A stretch of 64,000 bases of DNA from Emticicia aquatilis (GCF_014644295.1 NZ_BMKK01000012.1:1-64000); one strand, 5' to 3'; shown: positions 50,896-61,583, counted from the stretch's first letter. Numbers and translations: made by a program. The notes: generated from the sequence alone by a model not told the origin.

Positions 50896-53601
50896 TCAAT
50901 CTTCGTCCTCTTCTTCTTCGCTACCCGACATTTTTGCTGGGTATGGCTTTGAGCCTTTGGCCGAATACCATAATATTCGATTCAGCATATTATCATTTCC
51001 TCGGTCAATTCTATTAAAAGCAAATTTTATCGACTGATTCGTAAATTTCAATGCCGCTCCTTTCTGAACATTGGCGGGTTTGTTCATTTCATTGAGCGGT
51101 ACGAGGTTTTTCTTATGCGTAAACTGATAACTTCGGTCAATTTTATCGGTGAAACAATCAAACATCGGCGAAGCCGTTGCATCAATGATATTCATCGGAG
51201 GCAAGCCCAAGATTTGCTCAATCGTGCGTAGCAATGAAGTTTGGTTATAATTCGTGTGTACGGTTTTCTGCAAGCGAGAATAATTACTGACCACATAACC
51301 AGTCGTGCGGTAGGCACTCACGTGGTCCCAACCCGCTTGTGAATCATCTTCACTGATAAAAATTACGGTCGAGTCAGCAAAACGACTTTTCATAATTGCT
51401 TCAACGATTCGCCCAACAGCCAAATCATTATCGGCCACCATGGCTCGTGGCGTTGGAAACTTAGGATTCATGCCTGTTGTGTGGTCGTTTGGCAACGACA
51501 TAATCATCAGATTTGGCAAAGTGCCATTCGGGTCAGCCTCGGCGGCTTTTAGTTCTTTCAAAAACGCATCAGCTCGCATTTGGTCGCTGATTATTTCATT
51601 ATCGCAACCTGGGAAATCGGTTGCCAAAATTGGTCGAACTCTCGAAATAGTAGTAGTGTTGGTATAAGGAAAAGACTCGCCTTTTTGTTGTAAATCATAC
51701 AAACTAAACCAATCATATTTTTTCTCATCGAACTCACATGTACAGGCTTCGCCGTAAATTCTGACGCTCTTTCCGTGGTCGAGGGCATTATTCCAAATCA
51801 AGCCTTTTTTATTATATACCAACGCATCGTATAGTACGTGCGGATAGCTACGAAACCACGCTCGCACGCTCTTTTCGGTATAATCTGTTACCATTCCAGC
51901 ACTTGCCCAATGATGCCCTTCGGCCGAAGCTTTCCCCGAAACGTGATAATTATCCATCAATAAATATTCACGAGCAATACTGTGCTGATTGGGCGTAATG
52001 CTATCACCAAAAATACACAACGAAGCCATACCGTCGCCCTCTTTCATGTCGCCCAAAACTTGGTCATAAGTGCGGTTTTCCTTGATGATATACAAAACGT
52101 GCTTAAACACCGAAGGCTCTCCGATTCGCTCAGGAACAGGGCGGGGAGCGATGTTTTTTCGAGGTAATAATTCGGCTAATTTTACACGCTTATACAAACT
52201 CTGGTTTTTTACTTTTTCGGTAAAAGTTTTAAGTTTTCCTTCATCAGGCAGCGGAATAAACGAAATTGAAGCCAGTTGTTTATGTGAATTATAGGCTTTA
52301 TCGGCCTTGATGGCATCTTTCAATTTGTGGGCAGCTCTTGCTCCGATGGCTTCGAGATTAGTCACGTACAATTCGCCTGCATTGACCACGATTCCCGACG
52401 GATAGGCCTGCGTTGGAATATAGCCTTTCACAAAACTTTGTCCATTTCCTTGACTGCTGGCATTTTTTCCGAGCGAAACCACCGCAATTGCATTATCCAT
52501 GCCATTGGCTACGTACAGCACCGTACCCGACCCGTCCAACGCTAAAGCATTGGGCGTGCTACCGATGAGCGTTTCGTTATCTTTGAAAAGTCCGACGAAA
52601 ATCGAATCAATGACTTGCAATTTTTGGGCATCAATGACCGAAACATGGTCACTGTTTCCATTGGCTACATAAACAAACTTTTTATCGGGACTCGAAACAA
52701 CCGCATTTGGGTGCAAACCAACATTTATTTCTTTGAGAGCTTGCCCCGTATTTATATCAAAAACCGAAACTGTTCCTCTCGAAATTGCTCCTGTTTGTGG
52801 GTTTATATAGGCATTTCCCCACGGCACACCTGCCGTTTCTTTACCATCGGCTGGATTGGTTATTGGACCAGCCCAGTTTGTCACAAAAGCCTTATTATCA
52901 ACAACTTTTAAACCATAAGGAGCAACTCCAGTAGGCTTCGACCAAACAACTTCGCCGTTACTTACCTTCGATTTTACGAGTTGGTTATTGCCATTTAGCA
53001 CCGTGTAGAGAAACAACTCGCCATTTTCGTTTTTTATTTCTACTTCATTGGGCAAAGCCACCGTAGCAGGGGCTTCGGCCTTATACGTAAAGGCCTTGAT
53101 AAACTTAATTTCTTTGCCAGTCCAAGCGGCTTGCATCACATAAGAATTGGGTGTTTCTCGGCCACCCGCTCCCCAAAAAATATAAACAGAGTCTTTGACG
53201 GTCACGGCTTTAATTCCAGAAAACGAACTCATATTGCTTTTATACGGTGGAGCTTTATCATAACTCCAACGATTGACCAAAACGTGCGTTTTACTATCAA
53301 AAACCGCCACGCCATAGCGGTCTTCGACAACTACCAAAGCCGTATTCGGAATCATCACTAAATCAAGACTGTGGTTTTCGAGGTCGGGATTTCCGAAATT
53401 GACTGACTCACCCGCTCCATCAATGATGCGGTTATAGGGCATCAAATACGGGGAATTTTCGGCAAAAAGAGTGGTATCATCGTAGCGTAATGACGATTGA
53501 TTGACAGCCGTGTAAGTATCTTTTTTGGTAGATTTACAACTCAAAAAATTAACTATTATGAGTGTAGCAATCGCAAAAATGAGGAGGTTATTTTTTTGCA
53601 T
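50896..53601 (-). CDS. YncE-like beta-propeller lipoprotein with C-terminal phosphoesterase
   Basis: A 901-residue lipoprotein: lipobox VNFLSCKS at residues 17-24. Residues 60-470 form a YncE/YVTN-type propeller (VSVFDINTGQALKEINVGLH, PDKKFVYVANGNSDHVSVID). Residues 500-850 are a phosphoesterase of the phospholipase C/acid phosphatase superfamily (PF04185 type): IKENRTYDQVLGDMKEGDG, GHHWASAGMVTDY, SLPNDHTTGM and ISEDDSQAGWDHV provide metal and phosphate contacts. The C-terminus ends in an acidic run (EEEEDED). Such proteins are annotated as bifunctional YncE/alkaline-phosphatase-like; the natural substrate is unknown. Alone on its strand. Confidence 0.85.
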   Translation of the reverse strand: MQKNNLLIFAIATLIIVNFLSCKSTKKDTYTAVNQSSLRYDDTTLFAENSPYLMPYNRIIDGAGESVNFGNPDLENHSLDLVMIPNTALVVVEDRYGVAVFDSKTHVLVNRWSYDKAPPYKSNMSSFSGIKAVTVKDSVYIFWGAGGRETPNSYVMQAAWTGKEIKFIKAFTYKAEAPATVALPNEVEIKNENGELFLYTVLNGNNQLVKSKVSNGEVVWSKPTGVAPYGLKVVDNKAFVTNWAGPITNPADGKETAGVPWGNAYINPQTGAISRGTVSVFDINTGQALKEINVGLHPNAVVSSPDKKFVYVANGNSDHVSVIDAQKLQVIDSIFVGLFKDNETLIGSTPNALALDGSGTVLYVANGMDNAIAVVSLGKNASSQGNGQSFVKGYIPTQAYPSGIVVNAGELYVTNLEAIGARAAHKLKDAIKADKAYNSHKQLASISFIPLPDEGKLKTFTEKVKNQSLYKRVKLAELLPRKNIAPRPVPERIGEPSVFKHVLYIIKENRTYDQVLGDMKEGDGMASLCIFGDSITPNQHSIAREYLLMDNYHVSGKASAEGHHWASAGMVTDYTEKSVRAWFRSYPHVLYDALVYNKKGLIWNNALDHGKSVRIYGEACTCEFDEKKYDWFSLYDLQQKGESFPYTNTTTISRVRPILATDFPGCDNEIISDQMRADAFLKELKAAEADPNGTLPNLMIMSLPNDHTTGMNPKFPTPRAMVADNDLAVGRIVEAIMKSRFADSTVIFISEDDSQAGWDHVSAYRTTGYVVSNYSRLQKTVHTNYNQTSLLRTIEQILGLPPMNIIDATASPMFDCFTDKIDRSYQFTHKKNLVPLNEMNKPANVQKGAALKFTNQSIKFAFNRIDRGNDNMLNRILWYSAKGSKPYPAKMSGSEEEEDED

Positions 53602-53765
53602 AACGAAGTGTAAAATGAATAATTTTCAAAAATAAGCAACAAACGCCAATACTTACGGTTTTTGAGATTAAGGTTTGTTTAATAAAGTTACGACTAACCC
53701 AAAATTAGCCCCACAAATTCCACAAAATCTCATTATATTTGACTGATTCAAACTAAACCTAAAAC

Positions 53766-56139
53766 ATGAAAAACTTCATCAAAACGCTGCTTATTTCTGC
53801 CATAAGCATCTCTGCCTTTGCCCAAACAATCAATATCAAGATTCTGCAACAGCCCGTAGAGGTTTATAAAGATAAATGGGGCGTTTCGCATATTTATGCC
53901 CAAAATGAGCATGATTTGTTCGTAACGCAAGGCTACGTGGCGGCTTCTGACCGACTTTTTCAGCTCGAAATGTGGCGAAGACAGGCCACTGGCACAGTAG
54001 CCGAACTGCTGGGCGAACGTGAACTACAGCGAGATATTGGCACAAGATTGTTTAAGTTTCGGGGAAATCTAACGGCCGAATTGCAGCATTATCATCCACG
54101 AAGCAAACAAATTATTGAGGCTTTTGTGGCGGGAATAAACGCCTACATTGCCGAAGCCCGACAAAAACCAGAAGACCTACCTTTTGAATTTAAACTACTC
54201 AATACATTGCCCGATTTCTGGACAGCCGAAGTGGTAATCAGCCGCCATCAAGGGCTTTTGAGCAATATCGAAGACGAAATCAATAATGCACGTTTAGTGA
54301 AGATTTTAGGAGCAGATAAAATGCGAGAATTATCGTGGTTTCACCCAAAAAATTCAGATAACGAACCCAACCTCGAACTTGATAAAATGCTTGATAACGA
54401 TGTGCTTTTTGAGCATATTTTAGAATATTACGAAGCATTTAGAGCTCCTCTAAAATTTCCGAAACCAGATAATAAAGTGGGCTTGCTCGATGATTTTCAA
54501 GATTGGTACAAAGACGAAAAAGACAATGTTGGCTCAAATAATTGGATAGTTTCGGGCAAACTTACCGAAAGTGGTTACCCGATGCTGGCAAATGACCCGC
54601 ATAGGGCTCAATCTACGCCATCGCTACGTTATTGGGTGCATTTACACGCCCCAAATTGGAATGTAATTGGTGGCGGCGAACCAACTTTGCCAGGTGTTTC
54701 GATTGGTCATAACGAATACGGTGCTTGGGGTTTGACTATTTTTGAAACCGACAACGAAGACCTATATGTTTACGAAACCAACCCTAAAAACCCAAATCAA
54801 TATAAATATAAAGGTGTTTGGGAAACCATAAAAGTTATTATCGGATACGGTTAAAATCAAAGGACAAGCCCCAAAAATAGTTCAACTAAAATATACTCGA
54901 CACGGGCCAGTTGTTTTTGAAGATGCAAAAAACAATCATTTGTATGCCGTTCGGGCGGGTTGGCAAGAAGTAGGATGTGCTCCATATTTGGCCAGTTTAC
55001 GCATGAATCAAGCTAAAAGTTGGGAAGAATTTCGCAAAGCTTGCACCTTTAGCCGCATTCCAGGTGAAAACATGATTTGGGCAGATAAAAAAGGACATAT
55101 CGGCTGGCAAGCAGTGGGTATTTCACCGATTCGTAAAAATTGGTCGGGCTTAGTACCAGTGCCAGGCGATGGCCGTTATGAATGGGGAGGTTATTTGCCT
55201 ATCGAGCTTTTGCCCAATAAATTCGACCCAGTTGAAGGCTTTGTGGTTACGGCCAATAACAACCTCACTCCCAACAATTTCCCGAATCGAAATGCCATTG
55301 GTTGGCGATGGGCTCATCCTGTGCGTGCTAATCGTATTGAAGAAGTGTTGAGTTCGGGCAAAAAACATACTTTAGAAGAGTTTGCATTGCTACAAAGTGA
55401 CTATGTTTCGCTTACGGCTCGTGTGTTAGTTCCGATGTTAAAAAGATTGCCTATTGATGAAAAGTATCGTATCCTCAAATCAAAACTCAAAAACTGGGAC
55501 ACTTTTGAACTCAGTCCAGAATCGACCAACGCCACAGTTTATGTTGAATGGGAAAGTTTATTACAAAAGGCGGTTCATAAACTGGCAGTTCCCGAAAAAG
55601 CCCAAAAGTACATGAAGACAATTCCGACCAAACGTCTGACCGATTGGCTCGTAACCCCTCCGCCATTTTTGGGAGCCAACCCGTTACTAATTCGAGATTC
55701 GATTTTGATTGCGTGTTTCAAGCAAGCAGTTGATAATATTACTGTAAGACTTGGCAAAGATGAAAACCAATGGCAATACGGTCAAGCTAACAATAAGCAC
55801 ATCAAACTTACGCACGCCCTTTCAGATTGGGTAACTGACCCAACTTTGAAAGCAAAAATCAATCTTGGGCCAATTCCTCGTGGTGGTTATGGCGAAACCG
55901 TTAATAATTCAAGTAATAACCTCAACCAAACGCACGGAGCATCGTTCAAAATAATTGTGGATACCGAAAACTGGGATAGAACTCTGGGAATCAATAACCC
56001 TGGTCAATCAGGCGACCCACGCTCTGAGCATTACGGAGATTTATTTAATTTGTGGGGAACTGGCGGTTATTTTCCAGTATATTTCACAAAATCAAAAATC
56101 GTTGCAGTCTCGGAGAAAGTTTTGGTTTTGAAGCCGTGA
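53766..56139 (+). pseudogene. penicillin acylase family protein, split by a frameshift
   Basis: Ntn-hydrolase of the penicillin/acyl-homoserine-lactone acylase family, broken into two frames. Part one (53766-54854) has signal peptide MKNFIKTLLISAISISAFA, the alpha-chain start (DKWGVSHIYAQNEHDLFVTQGY) and the catalytic N-terminal serine of the beta chain at residue 257 (VGSNNWIVSGK). Reading shifts to the next frame near 54835-54841: IKVI in frame one continues as SDTVKIKGQAPKIVQLKYTR in the other. It then runs to 56139 with YTRHGPVVFE and NNLTPNNFPNRN. One extra base (an A in ATTATCGG) explains it. Everything else is intact, so this is either a very recent pseudogene or a sequencing error. 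Confidence 0.85.
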
Positions 56140-56143
56140 AAAT

Positions 56144-56183
56144 AAAAAGAGCCGTAAAACAAAAATGTTTTACGGCTCTTTTT
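56144..56183. terminator. bidirectional terminator
   Basis: An 18-pair perfect stem (AAAAAGAGCCGTAAAACA with its complement) and AAAA loop separates the acylase from the converging amine oxidase gene. Its core matches the terminator at 16752. Confidence 0.92.
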
Positions 56184-56185
56184 AT

Positions 56186-57526
56186 CTAACTCAATATTTC
56201 CTTCGCCACTCTTTCACCCGAGCGAATCGCTCCGTCGATGTAGCCATTCCACACATCAGAGGTTTCTGTTCCTGCCCAATGAATATTGCCGACTGGCTCA
56301 CGCAGAGCTTTTCCGAGCGATGTCCACGCTCCCGTAGGCATAAGGCCTGCGTAACACCCACGAGTAAATTCTTCCGCTGCCCAACTGTGGTCGATGTAAG
56401 TAATCGGATTTCGGGCTTTTTCGCCGTAAAACTTAGCAAATGAATCCAAAATCGAAGTTTTTCGCTCTTCTTCTGATAAATTTGAAAACGCTTTTGCTTG
56501 ATTTCCCAACACAAAACCCATCATTATTCCTTTGCTTCCATCTTTGGGTGAATTATCAAAAGTCACAGTCGTATAACCTTCATTAGTAGCCGATAAGCCA
56601 TTTAAACCCGCTTCTCGCCAAAAGGGTTTGTCATAAATCGCATACGTTTTCCAGACAGTTCCCATTGGCATTCGTTGAGTAAGTTGTTCACGATTAGCTG
56701 GCATAAGTGGGAAATAATTGATTCGTCCAGCCAAAGTTGGCGGAAGTGCCACTACAACTTTTTTTGCCAAAAACTCAAAACCATCGCCTTTGATAGTAAC
56801 AATATCGTTTTCTTGCGAAATACTCCTCACTACCGAATTTAATCTGATTTTATCTTTGAAAGTTTCGGCCAAACGCAAAGCGGGCTGCGATGCTCCGCCC
56901 AAAATGCGTTCTTCTTGAGCCCCATTTTTTACATTCATCAAGGTATCTAAATCTCGCCCCGATTTTGTGTAGAAAAGTGCATGAAGCATCGAAACTTCGT
57001 TGGGGTCGGCTGCCCAAATAGCTTCGGCAGCAAGTTTAAACATAATTTTAGCAGTCTTGAAACTCATTTGCTTATCCATCCAAGTGGCCAAAGTCATAGA
57101 GTCATAATATTCCGCATTAAGCGACTCCCACGGTTTTTCTAAATCAATGGTTTTTGAGAGTTTATTCATTCGCTTAATAGCAAAATCTAAACTCAGCAAC
57201 GAACCAATCGGCAATGGCGGAATCAGACCTTTGTAGCGTTTTACTTTACCATTAAAAAGCAAGGTACTTTTTCCTTCATCATAAGTCGGGAAAGTTTGAA
57301 TGCCAAATTCCTTGGCCAAAGCATAGATTTTATCTTGCGTAGGCCCAACCCAAGCTGCTCCTAAATCCAAATAACTGCCATCGTCGTAATATTTTGTATA
57401 AACTCTCCCCCCGACCCTATCACGAGCTTCGAGCAGTAAAACATCTTTTTCGGCTTTGAGGAGTTCACGGGTAGCGGTCAAGCCAGCATAGCCAGCTCCA
57501 ATGACAATGGCATCGTAGATTTTCAT
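56186..57526 (-). CDS. flavin monoamine oxidase family protein
   Basis: A 446-residue FAD enzyme. N-terminus: AIVIGAGYAGLTATRELLKA and LLEARDRVGGRVYTKY, the Rossmann fold and GGR motif of monoamine oxidases. Middle: VKNGAQEERILGGASQP. C-terminus: GNIHWAGTETSDVWNGYIDGA, the FAD-contact signature. There is no signal peptide. Substrates may be amines or polyamines; the sequence does not say. It converges on the acylase pseudogene. Confidence 0.9.
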   Translation of the reverse strand: MKIYDAIVIGAGYAGLTATRELLKAEKDVLLLEARDRVGGRVYTKYYDDGSYLDLGAAWVGPTQDKIYALAKEFGIQTFPTYDEGKSTLLFNGKVKRYKGLIPPLPIGSLLSLDFAIKRMNKLSKTIDLEKPWESLNAEYYDSMTLATWMDKQMSFKTAKIMFKLAAEAIWAADPNEVSMLHALFYTKSGRDLDTLMNVKNGAQEERILGGASQPALRLAETFKDKIRLNSVVRSISQENDIVTIKGDGFEFLAKKVVVALPPTLAGRINYFPLMPANREQLTQRMPMGTVWKTYAIYDKPFWREAGLNGLSATNEGYTTVTFDNSPKDGSKGIMMGFVLGNQAKAFSNLSEEERKTSILDSFAKFYGEKARNPITYIDHSWAAEEFTRGCYAGLMPTGAWTSLGKALREPVGNIHWAGTETSDVWNGYIDGAIRSGERVAKEILS

Positions 57527-57640
57527 ATTTTTAGAGGAGGTTGAATTTTGTGTAATTTACAAAAAGGTCACAGAGTAAACCTAAGTTTTACACAGTGTTT
57601 CACAAAGTTTTTTTAATTCTTTGTTGATTTGTACGGAAAT

Positions 57641-57673
57641 AGCGACGGCATCGCTCAAAGCGATGCCGTCGCT
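57641..57673. repeat. GC-rich 15-pair perfect hairpin
   Basis: AGCGACGGCATCGCT and AGCGATGCCGTCGCT flank CAA. The arm is itself nearly palindromic. With no T-run on either side and a base composition unlike its surroundings, it looks like a dispersed repeat rather than a terminator. The rest of the 57527-57725 gap shows nothing else. Confidence 0.72.
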
Positions 57674-57725
57674 GGTCTTACCATATAGAACATTTGAAAA
57701 TGTCCCAACTATAAAAGTTTATTTC

Positions 57726-58925
57726 CTAAAATCTCTTCAAAACCAATTCACTCACCGTTTGACCAATCGAAAGTGAAGAAGTGGCCGCTGGCGATGGTGC
57801 ATTACAAACATTGATAGCTTGTTGGTTCTCGAAAATCGCAAAATCATCTACCAATCCACCTTCACGGTCGCAGGCTTGAGCTCTCACGCCCGCTGCACCC
57901 GCCACGAGGTCATCTGATTGAATTTCTGGAATCAATTCTTGTAAAGCCTTCGTAAATGCCGCTTTCGAGAACGAACGATACATTTCGCCCAAACCAGTTT
58001 GCCAATATTTGGCCGCTACCTTTCTGAATCCTGGCCAAGCGAGGGTTTCAAACAATTCGCCAAAATGAATATCCAATTTCTTGTACCCTTCTCTACGGAA
58101 AGCCAAAACTGCATTGGGCCCCGCCTCTACGCCACCGTGAATCATGCGAGTAAAATGCACCCCCAAAAATGGGAAGTTGGGGTCAGGAACTGGGTAAATA
58201 AGATTTTTTACGAGGTATTGTTTTTCGGGTTTAATCTCAAAGTATTCGCCTCTAAATGGCGTGATTCTAAGATTATTGGCACGCTCATCGGTCATTTGTC
58301 CAACTTTATCAGAATAAAGACCTGCACAGTTTACGACCAATTTTGTTTCGTAGGTATTCTTTGAAGTTTTCACTACCGAAACTCCGTTTTTTGTAGAAAT
58401 TCCTTCAACTTTTTCATTAAAAGCAATTTCTCCGCCCAGTTTTTGAGTTTTGGCTAAGTATTTCTTGCAAACATCCGTATAATCAATGATACCCGTTTGC
58501 GGTACAAAGAAGCCCTTCAAGCCTTTTACGTGCGGCTCATATTCTTTCAATTGTTCTGATGAAAGCATCTTAAAACCATCTAAGCCATTTTGTTTTCCAC
58601 GCTCAAAAAGCCCATCAAGAATTGAAATTTGTTCTGGGCGGGTAGCTACCACTACTTTTCCGCAGAGGTCATATTTTATTTCCTCTTTTTCACAGAAATC
58701 TAACAACATCTGATAGCCTCTGATACAATTCGTTGCTTTCAAGCTACCTGGTTTGTAATAAAGCCCCGAGTGAATCACGCCGCTATTATGCCCCGTTTGG
58801 TGTTTGGCTACTACATCTTCTTTTTCGATGATAAGCAATTTCAAACTTGGGTTTTGCTCTTTTATACGCAAAGCAGTGGCAAGCCCAACGATACCTCCAC
58901 CGATTACTGTTACATCATAAATCAT
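57726..58925 (-). CDS. lhgO: L-2-hydroxyglutarate oxidase
   Basis: A 399-residue FAD-dependent oxidase/dehydrogenase that returns L-2-hydroxyglutarate to 2-oxoglutarate. It has the DAO fold start (VTVIGGGIVGLATALRI), LLIIEKEDVVAKHQTGHNSG and the family-specific VIHSGLYYKPGSLKATNCIRG, then the C-terminal GAAGVRAQACDREGGLVDDF. The length matches LhgO. There is no signal peptide. It is a single gene; no csiD or gab genes are nearby. The 295 nt gap upstream contains AT-rich low-complexity DNA and the promoter of the next gene. Confidence 0.93.
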   Translation of the reverse strand: MIYDVTVIGGGIVGLATALRIKEQNPSLKLLIIEKEDVVAKHQTGHNSGVIHSGLYYKPGSLKATNCIRGYQMLLDFCEKEEIKYDLCGKVVVATRPEQISILDGLFERGKQNGLDGFKMLSSEQLKEYEPHVKGLKGFFVPQTGIIDYTDVCKKYLAKTQKLGGEIAFNEKVEGISTKNGVSVVKTSKNTYETKLVVNCAGLYSDKVGQMTDERANNLRITPFRGEYFEIKPEKQYLVKNLIYPVPDPNFPFLGVHFTRMIHGGVEAGPNAVLAFRREGYKKLDIHFGELFETLAWPGFRKVAAKYWQTGLGEMYRSFSKAAFTKALQELIPEIQSDDLVAGAAGVRAQACDREGGLVDDFAIFENQQAINVCNAPSPAATSSLSIGQTVSELVLKRF

Positions 58926-59163
58926 TGTTTTGAAATTAAGACTGGGTCGCCCGTGCGATGCTGAATTAAGAATGTAGAATAAAAGCTTATTCGAATCTCA
59001 AAATCAACATTACGGTCAGTAAATAATTAATTTAAAAATATATTTTCAAAGAAAAATTTGAGTAATCAACTTTAACTAAATGGAATTTCTAACACATTTA
59101 TCTCATAATTCATATCTAATAACTCATAATTATTGCCCTTTCATTTAAAAAGTACAATTTTTC

Positions 59164-59195
59164 TTGGCGAATTGAATTACCAAACTTAAATTTGT
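59164..59195 (+). promoter_or_regulatory. promoter of the small lipoprotein gene
   Basis: TTG, a 20 nt spacer and TAAATTTGT match the consensus, only about 26 nt before the ATG. Confidence 0.65.
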
Positions 59196-59220
59196 GCAAA
59201 TTTAACGACAACATTCAGAC

Positions 59221-59469
59221 ATGAAAAAGTTTAGTGTTTTATTATTTGCAGTAGCAGCGGTTTCGTTGGCTTCATGCGATTATCAAAAAACCAATCGTAT
59301 TGAACAAAAAGACGTTCGTCAAGGTGATGAGTGGGTTTATGGTGTAAGTCCAGACTCAGCAGCACGTCAATTAAAAAATAAATATACGGCTAATCCTGAG
59401 CTTGAGAAACGCACACAAGCGATTCAAGAGAAATTATTCGGTTTAGGAAAATCTAACGAAGGTGCATAA
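59221..59469 (+). CDS. small lipoprotein
   Basis: An 82-residue protein with a lipoprotein signal (MKKFSVLLFAVAAVSLASC, lipobox LASC, acylated Cys19), leaving a mature chain of 64 mostly helical, charged residues (DSAARQLKNKYTANPEL and EKRTQAIQEKLFGLGK). No family is recognised. It has a good promoter and a single-gene layout, so it is probably real. Next is an epimerase gene 138 nt downstream. Confidence 0.82.
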   Translation: MKKFSVLLFAVAAVSLASCDYQKTNRIEQKDVRQGDEWVYGVSPDSAARQLKNKYTANPELEKRTQAIQEKLFGLGKSNEGA

Positions 59470-59607
59470 TTGCCTCAGATGATTTGCTTATAGTAGGCAG
59501 TTTACAGTTTATAATGGCATTCTGTGCTACATACACTGTAATATGCCTATTTTTATTTTTTATACCCCACGATGCTCCAACATCATCAAAAAACGAAACT
59601 TCAATAA

Positions 59608-60669
59608 ATGAACATAGCATTAGTTACAGGTTCGGCAGGTTTGATTGGTAGTGAATCAGTTGCCTTTTTTGCCGAAAAATTTGATTTAGTAATTGGTATC
59701 GACAATAACCTTCGTTCGTATTTCTTCGGAGCAGAGGCTTCTACCGACTGGAATCGTAAAGGTTTAGAAGAAAAATTCAGTAATTACAAGCACTACAAAG
59801 CTGATATTCGTTCGGAAGAAGAAATCAATAAAATCTTTGCCGAATACGGTGCTGACATTAAACTTGTTGTACACACAGCTGCACAACCAAGCCACGACTG
59901 GGCTGCCCGTGAGCCATTTACTGACTTCACAGTAAACGCCAACGGTACGCTCGTGATGCTCGAAGCAACCCGTAAATACTCTCCAGAAGCTGTATTTATC
60001 TTTACTTCGACCAATAAAGTTTATGGCGATACTCCTAATTACTTGCCATTGGTAGAGTTAGAAACTCGTTGGGAAATCGACCAAAATCACCCATATTTCA
60101 CTAACGGTATCGACGAGTTGATGTCAATCGACCACTCGAAGCACTCTATTTTTGGTGCATCGAAAGTAGCGGCTGACGTAATGGTACAAGAATACGGTAG
60201 ATATTTCGGTATGAAAACTGCTGTTTTCCGTGGCGGATGCCTAACTGGCCCTAACCACTCGGGAGCTCAACTACACGGTTTCTTGGCTTATTTAATGAAA
60301 TGTGCCATTACAGGAAATCACTACACAATTTTCGGTTATAAAGGAAAACAAGTACGTGACAATATTCATAGCTGGGATTTAGTAAATATGTTCTGGCATT
60401 TCTATCAAAATCCTCGTGCTGGCGAAGTTTATAATGCTGGTGGTGGACGCTTCTCGAACTGCTCAATGCAAGAGGGAATTGCGATTTGTGAGGAAATCAC
60501 AGGAAATAAAATGAGTTACAGCTACGCCGAAGACAATCGTAGTGGCGACCATATCTGGTATATTTCTGACCTTACGAAGTTCAAGAATCACTACCCAGAA
60601 TGGACGTGGAAATATGACTTAAAAACTACGCTTACTCAGATGTATGATAACATCAGCAAGCGTGTGTAG
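59608..60669 (+). CDS. NAD-dependent sugar-nucleotide epimerase (CDP-paratose 2-epimerase-like)
   Basis: A 353-residue extended short-chain dehydrogenase. NAD fold: [18 protein letters not shown]; active site: the Ser/Thr in [12 protein letters not shown] and a YxxxK-like site replaced here by [11 protein letters not shown]. The [17 protein letters not shown] stretch and [11 protein letters not shown] match the CDP-paratose/CDP-tyvelose epimerase subgroup. Note that the usual catalytic Tyr before the lysine appears as Phe-Gly-Ala-Ser-Lys, as in that subgroup. It acts on nucleotide sugars for surface polysaccharide. A glycosyltransferase follows 176 nt downstream. Confidence 0.85.
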   Translation: MNIALVTGSAGLIGSESVAFFAEKFDLVIGIDNNLRSYFFGAEASTDWNRKGLEEKFSNYKHYKADIRSEEEINKIFAEYGADIKLVVHTAAQPSHDWAAREPFTDFTVNANGTLVMLEATRKYSPEAVFIFTSTNKVYGDTPNYLPLVELETRWEIDQNHPYFTNGIDELMSIDHSKHSIFGASKVAADVMVQEYGRYFGMKTAVFRGGCLTGPNHSGAQLHGFLAYLMKCAITGNHYTIFGYKGKQVRDNIHSWDLVNMFWHFYQNPRAGEVYNAGGGRFSNCSMQEGIAICEEITGNKMSYSYAEDNRSGDHIWYISDLTKFKNHYPEWTWKYDLKTTLTQMYDNISKRV

Positions 60670-60690
60670 TTAGAAAATATTTTTTATTGA

Positions 60691-60730
60691 TAAGCCTTAG
60701 AACTATTAAAGTTTTAAGGCTTATTTATTT
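60691..60730 (+). terminator. terminator of the epimerase gene
   Basis: TAAGCCTTA and TAAGGCTTA form a nine-pair stem (with inner AAC/GTT pairing) followed by TTTATTTT. Confidence 0.75.
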
Positions 60731-60770
60731 TAAAACCTTCAACTATAAGCAAGCTATTGGAGATTTTATG

Positions 60771-60779
60771 TATTTTTGC
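60771..60779 (+). promoter_or_regulatory. -7 element before the glycosyltransferase gene
   Basis: TATTTTTGC is a full TAnnTTTG match 67 nt before the start codon. The nearest TTG upstream is too close, so the -33 box is unclear. Confidence 0.45.
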
Positions 60780-60845
60780 ACTTTATTTCCATCATTATTT
60801 TGGCAATAAAAGTTTGAATCTGTTAATTTTTGAAAACCTCAATCA

Positions 60846-61583
60846 ATGAAATTAAGCGTTGTAATTCCTGCCTATAACGAGGAAGAAAGTATCTCCGAAA
60901 CCCTAAGAAGTTTATATAATACTTTAAAGAAATACGATATTCCGCACGAAATTTGGGTAACAAACGATAACTCAAAAGACAATACATTGGAGGTTTTGCA
61001 GGAATTACAGAAAGAAATACCAAGCTTAGTTTTTGAAACAAACAAAGGACCAAATGGTTTTGGCTATGCCGTACGCTATGGTTTGGAGCGTTTTTCTGGC
61101 GATTGCGTAGCGGTTTTTATGGCCGATATGTCAGACGACCCAGAGGATTTAGTAAAATACTACAAAACTATGCTCGCCGAAAACGTTGATGCAGTTTTTG
61201 GTAGCCGTTGGATAAAAGGCGGAAAAGTAATTGATTATCCAGCCGTCAAGAAAATCATCAATCGAGTAGCTAATTTTATCATAAAAATGGTGATTGGTAT
61301 CAAATACAATGATACGACCAATGCCTTTAAACTTTATAAGCGTGAAACAATGGAAGGCTTGAAGCCTTTTCTTTCGCCACACTTTAACTTAACTGTTGAA
61401 CTTCCACTTAAAACTATCGTTAGAGGCTATTCTTACAGTGTTGTTCCTAATAGTTGGACTAACCGAAAATACGGAGAATCGAAACTCAAAATCAAAGAAA
61501 TGGGTAGCCGTTATTTCTTTATTTTGGTTTATTGTTTTGTAGAAAAATTCTTCTCTCGTGGAGATTACATGAAGAAAACATAA
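60846..61583 (+). CDS. family 2 glycosyltransferase (dolichol-phosphate-mannose synthase-like)
   Basis: A 245-residue GT-A enzyme: SVVIPAYNEEESISETL at the nucleotide site, VTNDNSKDNT, and the metal-binding VFMADMSDDPEDLVKYY. The acceptor part has GSRWIKGGKVIDYP. One hydrophobic stretch (FIIKMVIGI) is the only possible membrane contact. Members of this group transfer a sugar to polyprenyl phosphate. With the epimerase upstream it may serve glycan or surface polysaccharide synthesis, but the terminator between them argues against one transcript. Confidence 0.87.
   Translation: MKLSVVIPAYNEEESISETLRSLYNTLKKYDIPHEIWVTNDNSKDNTLEVLQELQKEIPSLVFETNKGPNGFGYAVRYGLERFSGDCVAVFMADMSDDPEDLVKYYKTMLAENVDAVFGSRWIKGGKVIDYPAVKKIINRVANFIIKMVIGIKYNDTTNAFKLYKRETMEGLKPFLSPHFNLTVELPLKTIVRGYSYSVVPNSWTNRKYGESKLKIKEMGSRYFFILVYCFVEKFFSRGDYMKKT

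Noticed and set aside
53734-53741. TATATTTG as a promoter of the acylase gene
   Set aside because: It lies only about 25 nt before the ATG and has no -33 box at a suitable distance, so it was left out of the feature list.
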